Shown in pieces: positions 19,956-33,694 of a stretch of DNA of 41,520 nucleotides; the stretch's first letter is position 1; every line of letters starts with the position of its first letter. The notes beneath the pieces were generated by a model, which made no database searches, was not told the DNA's origin, and saw only the letters and a list, made by a program, of their open reading frames with translations. The position numbers and the translations under genes were made by a program. The stretch is from Hyphomicrobiales bacterium (GTDB lineage: Bacteria > Pseudomonadota > Alphaproteobacteria > Rhizobiales > JAJFHB01), in the NCBI GenBank assembly GCA_021775615.1, contig JAJFHL010000025.1:1-41520 (forward strand). The letters run 5' to 3'.

Positions 19956-20501
19956 ATGTGCGCGGAGGCGGCCGAACCGAGATTGAGCCGCGAGTCCGGC
20001 ATTGCGAAACGGGTGGCGAGCTTGATCGAGCCGGTTTTGGAGGACATGGGATGTCGGCTGGTCCGGGTCCGGATGACGGGACAAGACGGCGCGACACTGC
20101 AGATCATGGCGGATCGGGCAGATCGGGCGATCACCATTAAAGACTGCGAGATGATCAGTCGTTCGGTGTCGCCGCTGCTTGACGTCGAAGACCCGCTGCC
20201 CGATGCCTATCAGCTTGAGGTGTCGACGCCGGGGATCGACCGGCCGCTGGTCAGACCGAGCGATTTTGAGCGTTGGGCCGGACACGAGGCGAAAGTGGAA
20301 ATGGCCGAGACGATCGGCGAGCAAAAGCGCTTTCGTGGCGAGCTGGAAGGATTTGAGGACGGAGAAGTGCGTTTGTTCTGTGACCGGCCGGATACCGGAG
20401 AACGGGTCCTGATCGGTCTGCCGTTCGACCGCATCGCCCAGGCGAAGCTGGTGTTGACGGACGCGCTTATAGCAGCTGCGCAGACCGATGGTTCGGTCTG
20501 A
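19956..20501 (+). CDS. rimP: Ribosome maturation factor RimP
   Basis: LIEPVLEDMGCRLVRVRMTGQDGATLQIMADR...VSPLLDVEDPLPDAYQLEVSTPGIDRPLVRPSDFERWAG. Confidence 0.97.
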   Translation: MCAEAAEPRLSRESGIAKRVASLIEPVLEDMGCRLVRVRMTGQDGATLQIMADRADRAITIKDCEMISRSVSPLLDVEDPLPDAYQLEVSTPGIDRPLVRPSDFERWAGHEAKVEMAETIGEQKRFRGELEGFEDGEVRLFCDRPDTGERVLIGLPFDRIAQAKLVLTDALIAAAQTDGSV

Positions 20502-20562
20502 CCGGGATAACTGACCGGCGGGGCAAAGGCCTGCCGGGTTGTTGAATGTTTGGAGAGTGCGA

Positions 20563-22188
20563 ATGGTAGAGGCCGTTAGTGCAAACAGGCTCGAACTGCT
20601 GCAAATCGCGGACGCGGTTGCCCGGGAAAAGTCGATTGACAAGTCGGTCGTGATCACGGCGATGGAAGATGCTATCCAGCGCGCCGCCAGGTCACGCTAC
20701 GGCAGTGAAAACGAGATCAAGGCAGAGATAAACCCGGCGACCGGCGAGATCAGCCTGGCGCGCCTGCTGGAAGTGGTCGAAACGGTCGAGAACGAGGCGA
20801 CCGAGATCAGTCTTGATGAAGCCAAGGCACGCAATCCGGCGGCACAGACCGGCGATTTCATTGCCGAGCCCCTGCCGCCGATCGATTTCGGACGTATCGC
20901 GGCGCAGAACGCCAAGCAGGTGATCGTGCAGAAAGTGCGCGATGCGGAGCGCGAACGGCAATACGAGGAATACAAGGACCGCATCACCGAAATCGTGCAC
21001 GGCGTGGTCAAGCGCATCGAGTACGGCAATGTGATTGTCGACCTTGGCCGCGGCGAGGCGATCGTCAAACGAGACGAATGCCTGCCGCGCGAAAGCTTCC
21101 GCCCGGGCGATCGGATCCGCGCCTATATCTATGATGTGCGCCGCGAGCAGCGTGGGCCCCAGATCTTTCTGTCGCGGACCCATCCCGAGTTCATGGCCAA
21201 GTTGTTCGCCCAGGAAGTTCCGGAGATCTATGACGGCATTATCGAGATCGTTTCGGTGGCGCGCGATCCGGGCAGCCGGGCGAAGATTGCGGTTCTGTCG
21301 AAGGACAGCTCCATCGACCCGGTCGGCGCCTGTGTCGGCATGCGCGGAAGCCGCGTACAAGCTGTTGTCGGCGAATTGCAGGGCGAAAAGATCGATATCA
21401 TTCAGTGGTCGCCGGATGCGGCAACCTTCATCGTCAACGGCCTGGCGCCGGCGGAAGTGGCCAAGGTCGTGCTTGATGAAGATGCCGAGCGGATCGAAGT
21501 GGTGGTGCCGGACGAGCAACTGAGCCTCGCCATCGGCCGGCGCGGCCAGAATGTGCGCCTCGCCTCTCAGCTGACCGGATGGGTGATCGACATTCTCACA
21601 GAAGAGGAAGAGTCCAATCGCCGGCAGGCCGAGTTCCTGCAGCGCAGCGAAATGTTCCAGGAAGCGCTCGATGTTGACGAGATGATGTCGCAGTTGCTGG
21701 CCTCGGAAGGCTTCAGCTCCATCGACGAAGTGGCTTATGTCGATCTTGGCGAAATTGCCGAGATTGACGGCTTCGATGAAGACACCGCGCAGGAACTGCA
21801 GACCCGTGCCGTCGAATTCCTCGAAAAGCGCAATGTCGAACTCGACGAACGCCGCCGCGAGCTTGGGGTTGCCGATGAACTGGCCGCCGTGCCAGGCCTT
21901 TCGATGGCGATGCTGGTGGCGCTTGGCGAGAACGATGTGAAAACCATGGAAGATCTGGCCGGCTGCGCCACCGACGATCTCACCGGATGGGTTGAGAAGG
22001 TCGACGGTGAATCGGTGCGTCAGGAAGGTATTCTGGACGGCCACGACGTCGGCGCGGCGGAAGCCGAAGCGATGATCATGGCGGCCCGTGTGGCGGCCGG
22101 ATGGATCACCGAGGAAGATCTGGCGCCGGAACCGGAAAAAGAAGAGCAGCTCGAAGGCGAAACCGCTGACGCGGCCGAGCCGGAGTGA
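20563..22188 (+). CDS. nusA: Transcription termination/antitermination protein NusA
   Basis: S1 + KH domains: [62 protein letters not shown]-type motifs; C-terminal HhH repeats. Confidence 0.98.
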   Translation: MVEAVSANRLELLQIADAVAREKSIDKSVVITAMEDAIQRAARSRYGSENEIKAEINPATGEISLARLLEVVETVENEATEISLDEAKARNPAAQTGDFIAEPLPPIDFGRIAAQNAKQVIVQKVRDAERERQYEEYKDRITEIVHGVVKRIEYGNVIVDLGRGEAIVKRDECLPRESFRPGDRIRAYIYDVRREQRGPQIFLSRTHPEFMAKLFAQEVPEIYDGIIEIVSVARDPGSRAKIAVLSKDSSIDPVGACVGMRGSRVQAVVGELQGEKIDIIQWSPDAATFIVNGLAPAEVAKVVLDEDAERIEVVVPDEQLSLAIGRRGQNVRLASQLTGWVIDILTEEEESNRRQAEFLQRSEMFQEALDVDEMMSQLLASEGFSSIDEVAYVDLGEIAEIDGFDEDTAQELQTRAVEFLEKRNVELDERRRELGVADELAAVPGLSMAMLVALGENDVKTMEDLAGCATDDLTGWVEKVDGESVRQEGILDGHDVGAAEAEAMIMAARVAAGWITEEDLAPEPEKEEQLEGETADAAEPE

Positions 22189-22212
22189 TGGGACCTGGAC
22201 GATACGGCAGGC

Positions 22213-22818
22213 ATGACGGAACGTATGTGCATAGTGACCCGCGAGGTGAAGCCGACCGACGAACTCATCCGGTTCGTGCTTGCGCCCGATTGCTCGGTCG
22301 TGCCCGATCTTCAGCGCGACCTTCCCGGGCGCGGCGTCTGGGTAAGTGCGGATAGCCGAACCTTAGAGACGGCGGTCGCCAAGAACACTTTTGCACGCGG
22401 ATTCAAGTGCGCCGCCAGGGCCGGAGCCGATCTGGTGGACATGGTCGGCATGCTGCTCGCACGCAAGGCGCTGGGGCTGTTGTCCCTGGCGCAAAAGGCA
22501 GGCCTGGTGAGAACCGGCTTCGTCAAGGTACAAAAGCTGCTGGAAGAACGCAGGGCGGCCGTTCTGCTGCACGCAAGTGACGGATCGGAAGACGGTGTGC
22601 GCAAGATTGCCGGCAAAGCCAGAGCGGCGCGGCCGGAAGATCCGATGGTGCCGTCGGTGCGGGGATTCACCAGTGACGAGTTGAGCTTGGCATTGGGCCG
22701 GTCAAATGTGATACATGCAGCATTGACCGACGCAAAGCTATCAAGCGAATTTTACCTGACGGCCAGGAAGTACGAGAAATATTGGCAGGGTGGCTCGGCC
22801 GCGCACGCGGCTCAGTGA
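22213..22818 (+). CDS. YlxR/DUF448 RNA-binding protein with L7Ae-like C-terminal domain
   Basis: [22 protein letters not shown]...[29 protein letters not shown], then [22 protein letters not shown]. Confidence 0.92.
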   Translation: MTERMCIVTREVKPTDELIRFVLAPDCSVVPDLQRDLPGRGVWVSADSRTLETAVAKNTFARGFKCAARAGADLVDMVGMLLARKALGLLSLAQKAGLVRTGFVKVQKLLEERRAAVLLHASDGSEDGVRKIAGKARAARPEDPMVPSVRGFTSDELSLALGRSNVIHAALTDAKLSSEFYLTARKYEKYWQGGSAAHAAQ

Positions 22819-22858
22819 CCGGTTTCCAGGAAACCCTGCCTCGAAGAAAGTCGAAAGT

Positions 22859-25402
22859 ATGAGCGAGACAAAAGACACCGATGACCAAAGGCCGAAGCTT
22901 GGCGGCAAGACGCTCAGTCTGCGCCGTACGGTCGAGTCGAGCCATGTCCGTCAGAACTTCTCCCATGGCCGTTCGAAGGCAGTGCTGGTCGAGAAGAAGC
23001 GCAAGCGCGCCGTAGCCGCGCCCGGGGCAACCGCCGAAGCGCCCGCGACAGCCGAGCCGGCGGCGCCGGCCGCCACGGCTGCGCCGACCGCTGCGCCGGA
23101 GGCCGACAGCACGGCCGCGGATGATCGCGCCGGAGTGGTTTTGAGAACGCTGACCAACGAAGAAAAGGATGCGCGCGCCCAGGCATTGGTCGACGCCCGC
23201 GAACGCGAAGCCGAAGAGCGCAAGATTGCCGAAGAGCAGGCCGTTTTGCGGCGCGAGGAAGAGGCGCGACGGTCCGAGGAAGAGCGCAACGCGGAGGCGA
23301 GCCAGCCGGACAAAGACGAGCAGCAAAAGCTCGAAGAAGACGCGCGCCAGGCGGCGGAACAAGCCGCCCCGGCGGTCGAAGACGTGGTGGCCGCACCGGA
23401 CAAGGCAGCTGACGCCGAGACCGCACGACGCGCGGCCGAAACCAAGAAGGGCCGCAAGGGCCGCCCGACGGAAACCAAGCCATCGCCGGGACGGCGGGAT
23501 CAGTCGCAACGCCGGCGTGGCAAGCTGACCATTTCGAACGCCCTCGACGACACGCCGCGGCAACGCAGCATCTCCGCGATGCGTCGGCAGCGCGAACGCG
23601 AAAAGAAGCAGGCGGCCGGGCCGGTTGAGCTGCCCAGCAAGATTGCCCGCGAAGTCACCATTCCCGAAGCAATCACAATTCAGGAACTTGCCAACCGCAT
23701 GGCAGAACGTGCGGTCGACGTCATCAAGCTCTTGATGAAACAAGGCCAGATGATGAAAATAAATGACATCCTGGATGCCGACACCGCCCAGCTGCTGGTC
23801 GAAGAACTCGGACATATACCCAAACGGGTTTCCGAAGCGGACGTCGAAGACGGCCTGATGGGCATCGAAGACGAAGAAGGCGACCTGCAGCCGCGCGCGC
23901 CCGTGGTCACCGTCATGGGTCATGTCGACCACGGCAAGACGTCTCTGCTCGATGCGCTGCGCAATGCAAAGGTGGCGGCTGGCGAAGCGGGTGGAATCAC
24001 ACAGCACATCGGCGCGTATCAGGTCGAAACCGATGCCGGCGACAGGATCACCTTCATCGATACGCCAGGCCATGCGGCCTTCACCGCCATGCGGGCGCGC
24101 GGCGCCAAGGCCACCGACATCGTGGTCCTGGTCGTGGCCGCCGACGATGGCGTGATGCCGCAAACGGTCGAGGCGATCAACCACGCCCGGGCCGCGGAAG
24201 TGCCGATCATCATTGCCATCAACAAGATGGACAAGGAAGGCGCCGATCCGCAACGGGTGCGTACCGACCTGCTGCAGCACGAAATCGTGCCGGAAAGCAT
24301 GGGCGGCGACACACTCGAGGTCGAGGTGTCCGCCCTCAAGGGCACGAACCTGGACAAGCTCATTGAAGCCATTCACCTCCAGGCCGAAGTGCTCGAGCTC
24401 AACGCCAATCCGAGCCGCTCGGCCGATGGCGTGGTCATCGAAGCCAAAATCGACAAGGGCCGTGGTCCGGTGGCGACCGTTCTGGTGCAGCGCGGCGCAC
24501 TCAATGTCGGCGACATTTTCATTGCCGGCACCGAGTGGGGCCGTGTGCGGGCCCTGATCAGCGACACCGGCGAAAATGTCAAGACCGCCGGGCCGTCGGT
24601 TCCGGTGGAGGTCCTGGGCCTCACCGGCGCGCCGGAAGCGGGCGATCAGTTTGCCGTGGTCGAAAGCGACGCCAGGGCGCGGGAAATCACCGAATACCGC
24701 ACCCGCAAGCGGCGCGAGTTCAAGGCCGCCGGAAATGTCCGCGGGTCGCTGGAACAGATGATGAGCCAGCTGAAGCAGGCCGAGCGCAAGGAAGTGCCGA
24801 TCCTGGTGAAGTCCGACGTGCAGGGTTCGAACGAGGCGATCGTTGCGGCGCTCGACCAGCTGGGAACCGACGAAGTTGCCGCCCGTGTGATCCACAATGG
24901 TGTTGGCGGCATCACCGAATCGGACGTTACGCTGGCAACAGCCTCCGGCGCGGTCATCGTTGGCTTTAACGTTCGTGCCAATCAACAGGCGCGCGAGTCG
25001 GCGGATGTCAACGGTATCGAGATCCGGTACTACAACGTGATCTATCATCTTGTGGATGACATCAAGGCCGCCATGTCGGGCATGCTGTCGCCGGAGATGC
25101 GCGAGGAGTTCCTTGGCAACGCCGAGATTCTGGAGGTGTTCAACATCACCAAGGTCGGCAAGGTTGCCGGTTGCCGCGTCACCGAAGGCACGGTCGAGCG
25201 TGGCGCCAAGGTTCGCCTGATCCGCGACAGCGTCGTCATACACGAAGGCACGTTGTCGACGCTCAAGCGCTTCAAGGACGAAGTCAAGGAGGTCAAGGCC
25301 GGCCAGGAATGCGGCATGGCCTTTGAGGCCTATCAGGACATGCGCGACGGCGATGTCATTGAGTGCTACCGGGTCGAGGAGATCGCCCGAACCCTGGATT
25401 AA
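22859..25402 (+). CDS. infB: Translation initiation factor IF-2
   Basis: [50 protein letters not shown]; long charged N-terminus. Confidence 0.98.
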   Translation: MSETKDTDDQRPKLGGKTLSLRRTVESSHVRQNFSHGRSKAVLVEKKRKRAVAAPGATAEAPATAEPAAPAATAAPTAAPEADSTAADDRAGVVLRTLTNEEKDARAQALVDAREREAEERKIAEEQAVLRREEEARRSEEERNAEASQPDKDEQQKLEEDARQAAEQAAPAVEDVVAAPDKAADAETARRAAETKKGRKGRPTETKPSPGRRDQSQRRRGKLTISNALDDTPRQRSISAMRRQREREKKQAAGPVELPSKIAREVTIPEAITIQELANRMAERAVDVIKLLMKQGQMMKINDILDADTAQLLVEELGHIPKRVSEADVEDGLMGIEDEEGDLQPRAPVVTVMGHVDHGKTSLLDALRNAKVAAGEAGGITQHIGAYQVETDAGDRITFIDTPGHAAFTAMRARGAKATDIVVLVVAADDGVMPQTVEAINHARAAEVPIIIAINKMDKEGADPQRVRTDLLQHEIVPESMGGDTLEVEVSALKGTNLDKLIEAIHLQAEVLELNANPSRSADGVVIEAKIDKGRGPVATVLVQRGALNVGDIFIAGTEWGRVRALISDTGENVKTAGPSVPVEVLGLTGAPEAGDQFAVVESDARAREITEYRTRKRREFKAAGNVRGSLEQMMSQLKQAERKEVPILVKSDVQGSNEAIVAALDQLGTDEVAARVIHNGVGGITESDVTLATASGAVIVGFNVRANQQARESADVNGIEIRYYNVIYHLVDDIKAAMSGMLSPEMREEFLGNAEILEVFNITKVGKVAGCRVTEGTVERGAKVRLIRDSVVIHEGTLSTLKRFKDEVKEVKAGQECGMAFEAYQDMRDGDVIECYRVEEIARTLD

Positions 25403-25456
25403 GCCGGGTTTCCAGGTACGGCTCGTTCGACACAACAATTGAAAGTGTGAGAGACC

Positions 25457-25840
25457 ATGCGGCAAGGCAAAGGGCCAAGCCAGCGGCAACTGCGTGTCGG
25501 CGAACTGCTTCGCCATGCACTGGCGGAGCTGTTCACGCGCGGAGATCTGCGCGATCCCGACCTTTTCGACGTCACCATCACCGTGGCGGAGGTTTCGCTC
25601 GGACCCGACCTCAAGAACGCGACGGCATTTGTCATGCCGCTTGGTGGCGGCGGTGATGCGCAGAAGGTTGTCTCCGCGCTGAACAAGTCCAAAAAGTTCA
25701 TCCGCGGCCAGGTCGGCCGGCAGGTCTTTCTTAAACACATGCCGAACATCAGTTTCGAGCTCGACAGATCGTTCGACTATTCCGAGAAGATCGGTGCGCT
25801 GCTGACCACGCCGCACGTCTCACAGGATCTCGAGGAGTGA
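25457..25840 (+). CDS. rbfA: Ribosome-binding factor A
   Basis: RQLRVGELLRHALAELFTRGDLRDPDLFDVTITVAEVSLGPDLKNATAFVMPLGG...FELDRSFDYSEKI. Confidence 0.95.
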   Translation: MRQGKGPSQRQLRVGELLRHALAELFTRGDLRDPDLFDVTITVAEVSLGPDLKNATAFVMPLGGGGDAQKVVSALNKSKKFIRGQVGRQVFLKHMPNISFELDRSFDYSEKIGALLTTPHVSQDLEE

Positions 25841-25862
25841 GCCCCGGGGCGGTTTGAAACTC

Positions 25863-26795
25863 ATGGCGCGTAAACGAAAAGGCGATCCGGTAAACGGCTG
25901 GATCATTCTCGACAAGCCGTCGGGGATCACATCGACCCAGGCAGTCGCCCGCGTCAAGCGTGCGTTCAACGCCCAGAAGGCCGGCCACGCCGGAACACTC
26001 GACCCGCTGGCCTCGGGCCTCCTGCCAATCGCCCTTGGCGAAGCGACGAAGGTCGCGTCATTCGCCATGGACGGGGTCAAGATGTACCGGTTCACCGTGT
26101 GCTGGGGCGCCGCCACCAACACGGACGACACAGAAGGCACGGTGGTCGAAACCTGCGATGCACGCCCAAGCGCCGAAGACATCGAGGCGATCCTGCCCGG
26201 CTATACCGGCATCATCACGCAGACCCCGCCACAGTTTTCCGCGATCAAGGTCGATGGGGAACGCGCCTATGACCTGGCGCGGCAGGGCGAGAGCGTCGCT
26301 CTCGAAGCGCGGAACGTCGAAATCTCACAACTTGATTTGGTGCGGCCGTGCGATGAGGATCATGCCGAGTTCGAGGCGGAGTGTTCCAAAGGCACCTATG
26401 TACGCTCGCTCGCCCGCGACTTCGGGCGGGAATTGGGCTGTCTTGGGCATATTTGCGCGCTGCGCCGGACGCGCGTCGGACCGTTTCACGAAAGCGATAT
26501 GATTTCGCTGGATAAATTGGAAGGCTTGAGCCATATTGCCGCCGGCTCAGAGCCAATGAAAGAGTTTCTCCGACCTGTGGAGACAGCGCTGGACGACATC
26601 CCGGCGCTCGCCATAAGCAGGGAGGAAGCGGCGCGCATGAGGCAGGGGCAACCTGTGATCCTGCGCGGACGCGATGCGCCAATCCTTTGCGGAACAGTGT
26701 TCGTCAGCAGTCACGGATCGCCCGTGGCACTGGCGGAAGCGAAGCAAGGCGCACTGCACCCCAAGCGGGTGTTTGCTGCAACCGACCGAGTTTGA
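25863..26795 (+). CDS. truB: tRNA pseudouridine(55) synthase
   Basis: [52 protein letters not shown]. Confidence 0.97.
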   Translation: MARKRKGDPVNGWIILDKPSGITSTQAVARVKRAFNAQKAGHAGTLDPLASGLLPIALGEATKVASFAMDGVKMYRFTVCWGAATNTDDTEGTVVETCDARPSAEDIEAILPGYTGIITQTPPQFSAIKVDGERAYDLARQGESVALEARNVEISQLDLVRPCDEDHAEFEAECSKGTYVRSLARDFGRELGCLGHICALRRTRVGPFHESDMISLDKLEGLSHIAAGSEPMKEFLRPVETALDDIPALAISREEAARMRQGQPVILRGRDAPILCGTVFVSSHGSPVALAEAKQGALHPKRVFAATDRV

Positions 26796-26820
26796 TCGAA
26801 CAAGAAAGGAAAAACCTACG

Positions 26821-27090
26821 ATGTCGATTACACCAGAGCGCAAACAGGCGCTCATTTCCGAGTATGCCGTCAAGGACGGCGACACCGGATCGCCGGAGGT
26901 ACAGGTGGCCATCCTCACCGAGAGGATCACCAACCTGACCGGCCATTTCAAGACACATGGCAAAGACAACCACTCGCGGCGCGGCCTTCTGAAGATGGTC
27001 TCACAGCGGCGCCGGTTGCTCGACTATGTGAAGGCGATTGACGAGCCGCGGTATCAGGACCTGATCAAGCGCCTCAACATCCGCCGTTAG
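26821..27090 (+). CDS. rpsO: 30S ribosomal protein S15
   Basis: [71 protein letters not shown]. Confidence 0.98.
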   Translation: MSITPERKQALISEYAVKDGDTGSPEVQVAILTERITNLTGHFKTHGKDNHSRRGLLKMVSQRRRLLDYVKAIDEPRYQDLIKRLNIRR

Positions 27091-27255
27091 TAGCGTCTCG
27101 TGCGCATAATCGCGCGTTTCACAAAACCCTTTGAAGGTTAAACGATGTTCGAACGCCGGCAATGGGGCCGATGTTCGGGTTGCCCGATTAGCATTAGCCG
27201 CAACTGGAGCGAATTGATCGCAAGACGGGCGGCGTCGGGCAGATAGGAAAATAGA

Positions 27256-29391
<2,136 letters not shown>

Positions 29392-29415
29392 CATCTCCAG
29401 GTATACCGAAAAACC

Positions 29416-29442
29416 AAAGGCGGCCTGCGGGCCGCCTTTTTT
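29416..29442 (+). terminator. Rho-independent terminator after pnp (convergent with fabI)
   Basis: AAAGGCGGCC-TGCG-GGCCGCCTTTTTT, perfect 7-bp GC stem and six T. Confidence 0.92.
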
Positions 29443-29466
29443 GTTTCCCGGAACGGTTGGGCGAAC

Positions 29467-30330
29467 CTACTGGGCAGCGTCCGGAATTTCGGTCTTCGTC
29501 GTGGCCGCGGGCGCCTCTTTCAGATCGGCGGGCTTCGGCATCGAAATGATGTTATAGCCGGAATCGACGAAATGGATTTCGCCGGTCACCCCGGTAGAGA
29601 GGTCGGACAGGAGGTAGAGGGCGGCACCGCCGACTTCGTCGAGATGTACGTTGCGGCCAAGCGGGGCATGCTGTTTCTGGTAGTTGAACATGATGCGCGC
29701 ATCGGTGATGCCGGCCCCGGCCAGAGTGCGCATGGGCCCGGCGGAAACCGCGTTGACCCGCACTCCGGCGCAGCCGAAATCCGCCGCTAGGTAACGCACG
29801 CTCGATTCGAGCGCCGCCTTGGCGACACCCATGACATTGTAGTTGGGAATGACACGGGTCGAACCGGAATAGGTGAGCGTCAGCAAGGAGCCGCCGTTGG
29901 GCATGAGCAGGGCGGCGCGCTGGGCGACCTCGGTGAAGGAAAAGCACGATATCAGCATGGTCCGCACGAAATTGTCGCGCGTCGTGTCGGCATATCGCCC
30001 CTTCAACTCGTTCTTGTCGGAATAGGCGATGGCGTGGACCACGAAGTCGAGCGATCCCCATTCCTCGGTAATGGTGTCGAAGGCGCTGTCGATGGTCGAT
30101 GGGTCTTCCACGTCGCAGGACAGGATCAGCTTGCTGCCGACAGATTCCGCCAGCGGCTTGACCCGGCGCCCGAAGGCTTCGCCCTGATAGGTGAAAGCAA
30201 CTTCCGCGCCGTGGTTGACCAGCATAGTGGCGATGCCCCAGGCGATGGAATGGTCGTTGGCAACGCCCATGATGAGGCCGCGCTTGCCCTTCATCAAGGG
30301 TGCGCCAGGTGACGTATTGTTACTGGCCAT
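29467..30330 (-). CDS. fabI: Enoyl-[acyl-carrier-protein] reductase (NADH)
   Basis: MKGKRGLIMGVANDHSIAWGIATMLVNHGAEVAFTYQGEAF...SYSGSTRVIPNYNVMGVAKAALESSVRYLA-type motif. Confidence 0.96.
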   Translation of the reverse strand: MASNNTSPGAPLMKGKRGLIMGVANDHSIAWGIATMLVNHGAEVAFTYQGEAFGRRVKPLAESVGSKLILSCDVEDPSTIDSAFDTITEEWGSLDFVVHAIAYSDKNELKGRYADTTRDNFVRTMLISCFSFTEVAQRAALLMPNGGSLLTLTYSGSTRVIPNYNVMGVAKAALESSVRYLAADFGCAGVRVNAVSAGPMRTLAGAGITDARIMFNYQKQHAPLGRNVHLDEVGGAALYLLSDLSTGVTGEIHFVDSGYNIISMPKPADLKEAPAATTKTEIPDAAQ

Positions 30331-30379
30331 CGCTAGGGCTTCCCCCTGTCACTCAACATACTGACGCAACACGCCGCCA

Positions 30380-31597
30380 TCACGCGTCATACCGCTGGAA
30401 GACCAAAGTGGCATTGGTTCCACCGAAGCCGAAACTGTTTGACATCACACAGTTAATCTCGGCGTTGTCGATTCTCTCGCGCACGATGTTGATGTCCGCG
30501 AATTCGGGGTCGATCTCGGTGATGTTGGCCGACTTGCAGATGAAACCGTTGTTCATCATGAGCAGGGAGTAGATCGCCTCCTGCGCCCCGGTGGCGCCGA
30601 GCGAGTGGCCGGTGAGCGACTTGGTGGCGCTGAGCGGCGGAATGTCCTCGCCGAACACTTCCCGAATGGCCTGGATCTCGCGCTGATCGCCAACCGGTGT
30701 CGAGGTGGCATGAGGATTGATGTAGTCAATCGGAAGGTTGACGTCCTGGAGCGCCAGCTTCATGCAGCGCGCCGCACCCTCGCCGGACGGCTGCACCATG
30801 TCGTAGCCGTCCGAAGTTGCGCCGTACCCGGTGAACTCAGCGTAGATCTTGGCGCCGCGCGCCTTGGCGTGCTCGAGTTCCTCGAGCACGAGTACGCCGG
30901 CGCCGCCGGCAATGACGAACCCGTCGCGGGTGGCGTCGAAGGCGCGGCTCGCGGTCTCCGGCGTGTCGTTGTACTTGCTCGACATGGCGCCCATGGCATC
31001 GAACAGCACCGACAAGGTCCAGTCGAGTTCTTCGCCGCCGCCAGCGAAGATGACGTCCTGCTTGCCGAGCTGGATGGTTTCGGCCGCATTGCCGATGCAA
31101 TGATTGGACGTGGCGCAGGCCGAGGAGATCGAATAGTTGACGCCCTTGATGCCGAACGGAACCGCAAGCGTCGCCGAGTTGGTGCTCGACATGGACGGCG
31201 GCACGGCGAAGGGGCCAACCCGCTTCGGTCCCTTTTCGCGCGTGATATCGGCGGCACGCACGATGATCGACGTGGACGGGCCGCCCGATCCCATGATGAT
31301 CCCGGTGCGCGGGTTTTGAACCTCGTCCTTCTCAAGCCCCGAATCGGTAATCGCCTGTTCCATTGCGACGTAGTTCCAGGCGGCGCCATCGCCCATGAAG
31401 CGCCGCACCCGGCGGTCGACCGCCGTATCGAGGTCGATCGACGGCGCGCCGTGAACCTGGCAGCGAAAGCCGAGGTCCGCATAGTCCTGCGCCTTGACGA
31501 TGCCGGATTTGGCTTCACGCAGCGAAGCCAGAACTTCCTGGGTGTTGTTTCCGATGGAGGAAACAATGCCCATGCCCGTGACGACAACGCGTCTCAT
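30380..31597 (-). CDS. fabB: 3-oxoacyl-[acyl-carrier-protein] synthase I
   Basis: [34 protein letters not shown]...[16 protein letters not shown] active-site Cys. Confidence 0.96.
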   Translation of the reverse strand: MRRVVVTGMGIVSSIGNNTQEVLASLREAKSGIVKAQDYADLGFRCQVHGAPSIDLDTAVDRRVRRFMGDGAAWNYVAMEQAITDSGLEKDEVQNPRTGIIMGSGGPSTSIIVRAADITREKGPKRVGPFAVPPSMSSTNSATLAVPFGIKGVNYSISSACATSNHCIGNAAETIQLGKQDVIFAGGGEELDWTLSVLFDAMGAMSSKYNDTPETASRAFDATRDGFVIAGGAGVLVLEELEHAKARGAKIYAEFTGYGATSDGYDMVQPSGEGAARCMKLALQDVNLPIDYINPHATSTPVGDQREIQAIREVFGEDIPPLSATKSLTGHSLGATGAQEAIYSLLMMNNGFICKSANITEIDPEFADINIVRERIDNAEINCVMSNSFGFGGTNATLVFQRYDA

Positions 31598-31629
31598 TTG
31601 AACCGCATCCTTCCCAATTCCAGAACGGA

Positions 31630-32145
31630 TCAGGTGGTTTCCGCGGCGAACAGGCCGACACGCAGATCACTTGCGGTGAAAATCGTCTTTCCATCCGCCT
31701 TCAACTCACCGTCTGCAATGCCGAGCACCAGTTTGCGCTGAATGACCCGTTTCAGGTTGACGTAGTAACTGACTTTGCTCACCGTCGGCAGCACCATACC
31801 AGTAAACTTCACTTCGCCGACACTCAAAGCCCGACCCTTGCCGGGATTGCCGAGCCAGGCCAGAAAAAATCCAAGCATCTGCCAGAGAGCATCGAGGCCG
31901 AGACACCCGGGCATCACCGGATCACCGTGGAAATGACAGGGAAAGAACCAGAGGTCCTCCTTGATGTCGAGCTCACCGACGACCTGGCCGCGACCGTGCG
32001 GGCCGCCATCCGCGGTGATGCTGGAGACCCGGTCCATCATCAGCATCGGCGGCAAAGGCAATTGAGCATTTCCAGGGCCAAACATTTCGCCGCGCGCGCA
32101 GGCGAGAAGGTCCTCAAACGTGTAACTGGATTTTTGTTCCGCCAT
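31630..32145 (-). CDS. fabA: 3-hydroxydecanoyl-[acyl-carrier-protein] dehydratase/isomerase
   Basis: [34 protein letters not shown]...[31 protein letters not shown]. Confidence 0.97.
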   Translation of the reverse strand: MAEQKSSYTFEDLLACARGEMFGPGNAQLPLPPMLMMDRVSSITADGGPHGRGQVVGELDIKEDLWFFPCHFHGDPVMPGCLGLDALWQMLGFFLAWLGNPGKGRALSVGEVKFTGMVLPTVSKVSYYVNLKRVIQRKLVLGIADGELKADGKTIFTASDLRVGLFAAETT

Positions 32146-32343
32146 ATCCGTCTTCGTTTGCCTGGCGTCCGCTGACTAAAGCAGACGAAACCAAATCACG
32201 ATCCCGCGGTTGCCGCACGATCCCCCAAAACACACTGCTTCCTACCATACCGCGGCAAGAGCGGGAAGCGTCCGGTTGCGTCTAATTGTCTGTGCCAAAA
32301 GCAATACTGAGGCTGGCCGCCACCGGTCGTTCAGAATTTCCAT

Positions 32344-32377
32344 TTGCGAAGGGTTCGCAGAAAACGTATATTCTGCG
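32344..32377 (+). promoter_or_regulatory. Putative irr promoter (TTGCGA-N17-TATATT) with overlapping palindrome CGCAGAA-N8-TTCTGCG
   Basis: Palindrome 32356-32377 has perfect 7-bp arms and covers the -10 hexamer at 32367-32372. Confidence 0.5.
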
Positions 32378-32416
32378 CAATGCATGCCGAAATGGCATCG
32401 CTGCATGTAAACGCCA

Positions 32417-32857
32417 ATGAATGTCAGGCAAATGTCGCAGTTGAACCAATCGCAAATTGCAGAGAAATTGCGCGTGGCCGGGTTGCGCCCGACACGACAG
32501 CGGGTCGCTTTGGCGGACCTTCTGTTCCGCAACGGTGACCGCCACGTGACCGCCGAGGACCTGCATGAAGAAGCGGTCGGCGTCGAGTTTCCGGTTTCCC
32601 TTGCAACCGTCTACAACACGCTCAACCAGTTCACCACCGCCGGATTGCTCCGGGTGGTGGCGATCGACGGCTCCAAGACCTATTTCGATACCAACACATC
32701 CAATCACTATCACTTCTATCTTGAGGACGAAGGCAAGCTTCTCGACATACCCTCAAACGAGCTGCGCGTGGTCGGCCTGCCGGAAGCGCCGGAAGGCTCG
32801 AGCATTTCTGGGATTGATGTGATTGTGAGACTGTCAAGCAGGCCGCGTAGCCAATAG
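32417..32857 (+). CDS. irr: Iron response regulator Irr (Fur family)
   Basis: VAGLRPTRQRVALADLLFRNGDRHVTAEDLHEEAVGVEFPVSLATVYNTLNQFTTAGLLRVVAIDGSKTYFDTNTSNHYHFY; adjacent and divergent to fabA. Confidence 0.92.
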   Translation: MNVRQMSQLNQSQIAEKLRVAGLRPTRQRVALADLLFRNGDRHVTAEDLHEEAVGVEFPVSLATVYNTLNQFTTAGLLRVVAIDGSKTYFDTNTSNHYHFYLEDEGKLLDIPSNELRVVGLPEAPEGSSISGIDVIVRLSSRPRSQ

Positions 32858-32892
32858 GCATTACCTGAAGACAAGATGATTTCCGGGCCGCG

Positions 32893-33483
32893 CTACTCGA
32901 TCTTCTCATTGGGGTAAACTCCCCACAACATGTCCTGCTTGAGCCAGCCGTTATAGCCGTTTGCCGAGAACTCGCACCATTTTCCGGTGCAGCGACGGAC
33001 TTCGCCTATGACACCGGTCTGGACGATCGCGACGGTCTGTGCGGATTTCTTCGGGCCGTCTCTCAGCGAGACGTTTTCGCCCTTGCTCCAGGGCGCCACA
33101 AGTCCGGTCCGGCGACCGGCGAGCAGGGTGTGGTAGACCCAGCCTTCTTCCCCGTCGCTGTCGCGCACACGGCGCCAAAGATCGGATTCGGCAATAATCT
33201 CGACCGGAAGGCCCTGTTTGGCGAAAACCCAGATCACCTGGTGCTCGGTGCTCGGGCCGCGGCGGACATTGACCCGGTCGGTCTTGAGGCTGACGTAACG
33301 CGGCACCGGAAGACCGCTGGGGCCGGTCTGGCGGTCGGTTTTCGAAGTGGTGATGGCCGCGGTTTCGTCACTGTTCGCGGTGGCGCTCTGACGCGTCATC
33401 AACAAGGTCGCAGCCACAACTACGCCAGCCACGCACACGCCGGCGAGCACCAAAGAAACGAGCTTAGTGCGGCTGATCACCAT
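32893..33483 (-). CDS. SH3 domain-containing exported/membrane-anchored protein
   Basis: N-terminal TM segment; two SH3-like repeats (VSLKTDRVNVRRGPSTEHQVIWV, ENVSLRDGPKKSAQTVAIV, GKWCEFSANGYNGWLKQDMLWGVYPNE). Confidence 0.85.
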   Translation of the reverse strand: MVISRTKLVSLVLAGVCVAGVVVAATLLMTRQSATANSDETAAITTSKTDRQTGPSGLPVPRYVSLKTDRVNVRRGPSTEHQVIWVFAKQGLPVEIIAESDLWRRVRDSDGEEGWVYHTLLAGRRTGLVAPWSKGENVSLRDGPKKSAQTVAIVQTGVIGEVRRCTGKWCEFSANGYNGWLKQDMLWGVYPNEKIE

Positions 33484-33694
33484 GTGTTCACATACCCGAA
33501 GACGCAGACGAAAATGCCGAATAGCGTGCGAGAACGACGTGAAGAAAATTCCCTTTGCTCACGAAGTCTCTTTGTTTTCCTCCGAGCCTTTTGCTAGAGA
33601 ATGTGCCAAGAGCTTACACCTTGCGCCAGCGCACTTAAAGAGTGTCGGAGCTTAAAGTTAAGAGACTCTAAACGCCGGCCTGTGGAGACATTTA

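Noticed and set aside
20692-22044. 450-aa antisense ORF opposite nusA
   Set aside because: Same antisense shadow effect; nusA frame is unambiguous.
22667-25816. 1049-aa antisense ORF opposite infB/rbfA
   Set aside because: Lies opposite clear infB and rbfA. High GC and codon bias create long stop-free antisense frames; the translation has no recognisable domain.
27091-27255. Possible structured pnp leader (GGCAA...TTGCC) between rpsO and pnp
   Set aside because: Pairing is short and I could not identify a clear RNase III-type long stem; insufficient evidence to call.
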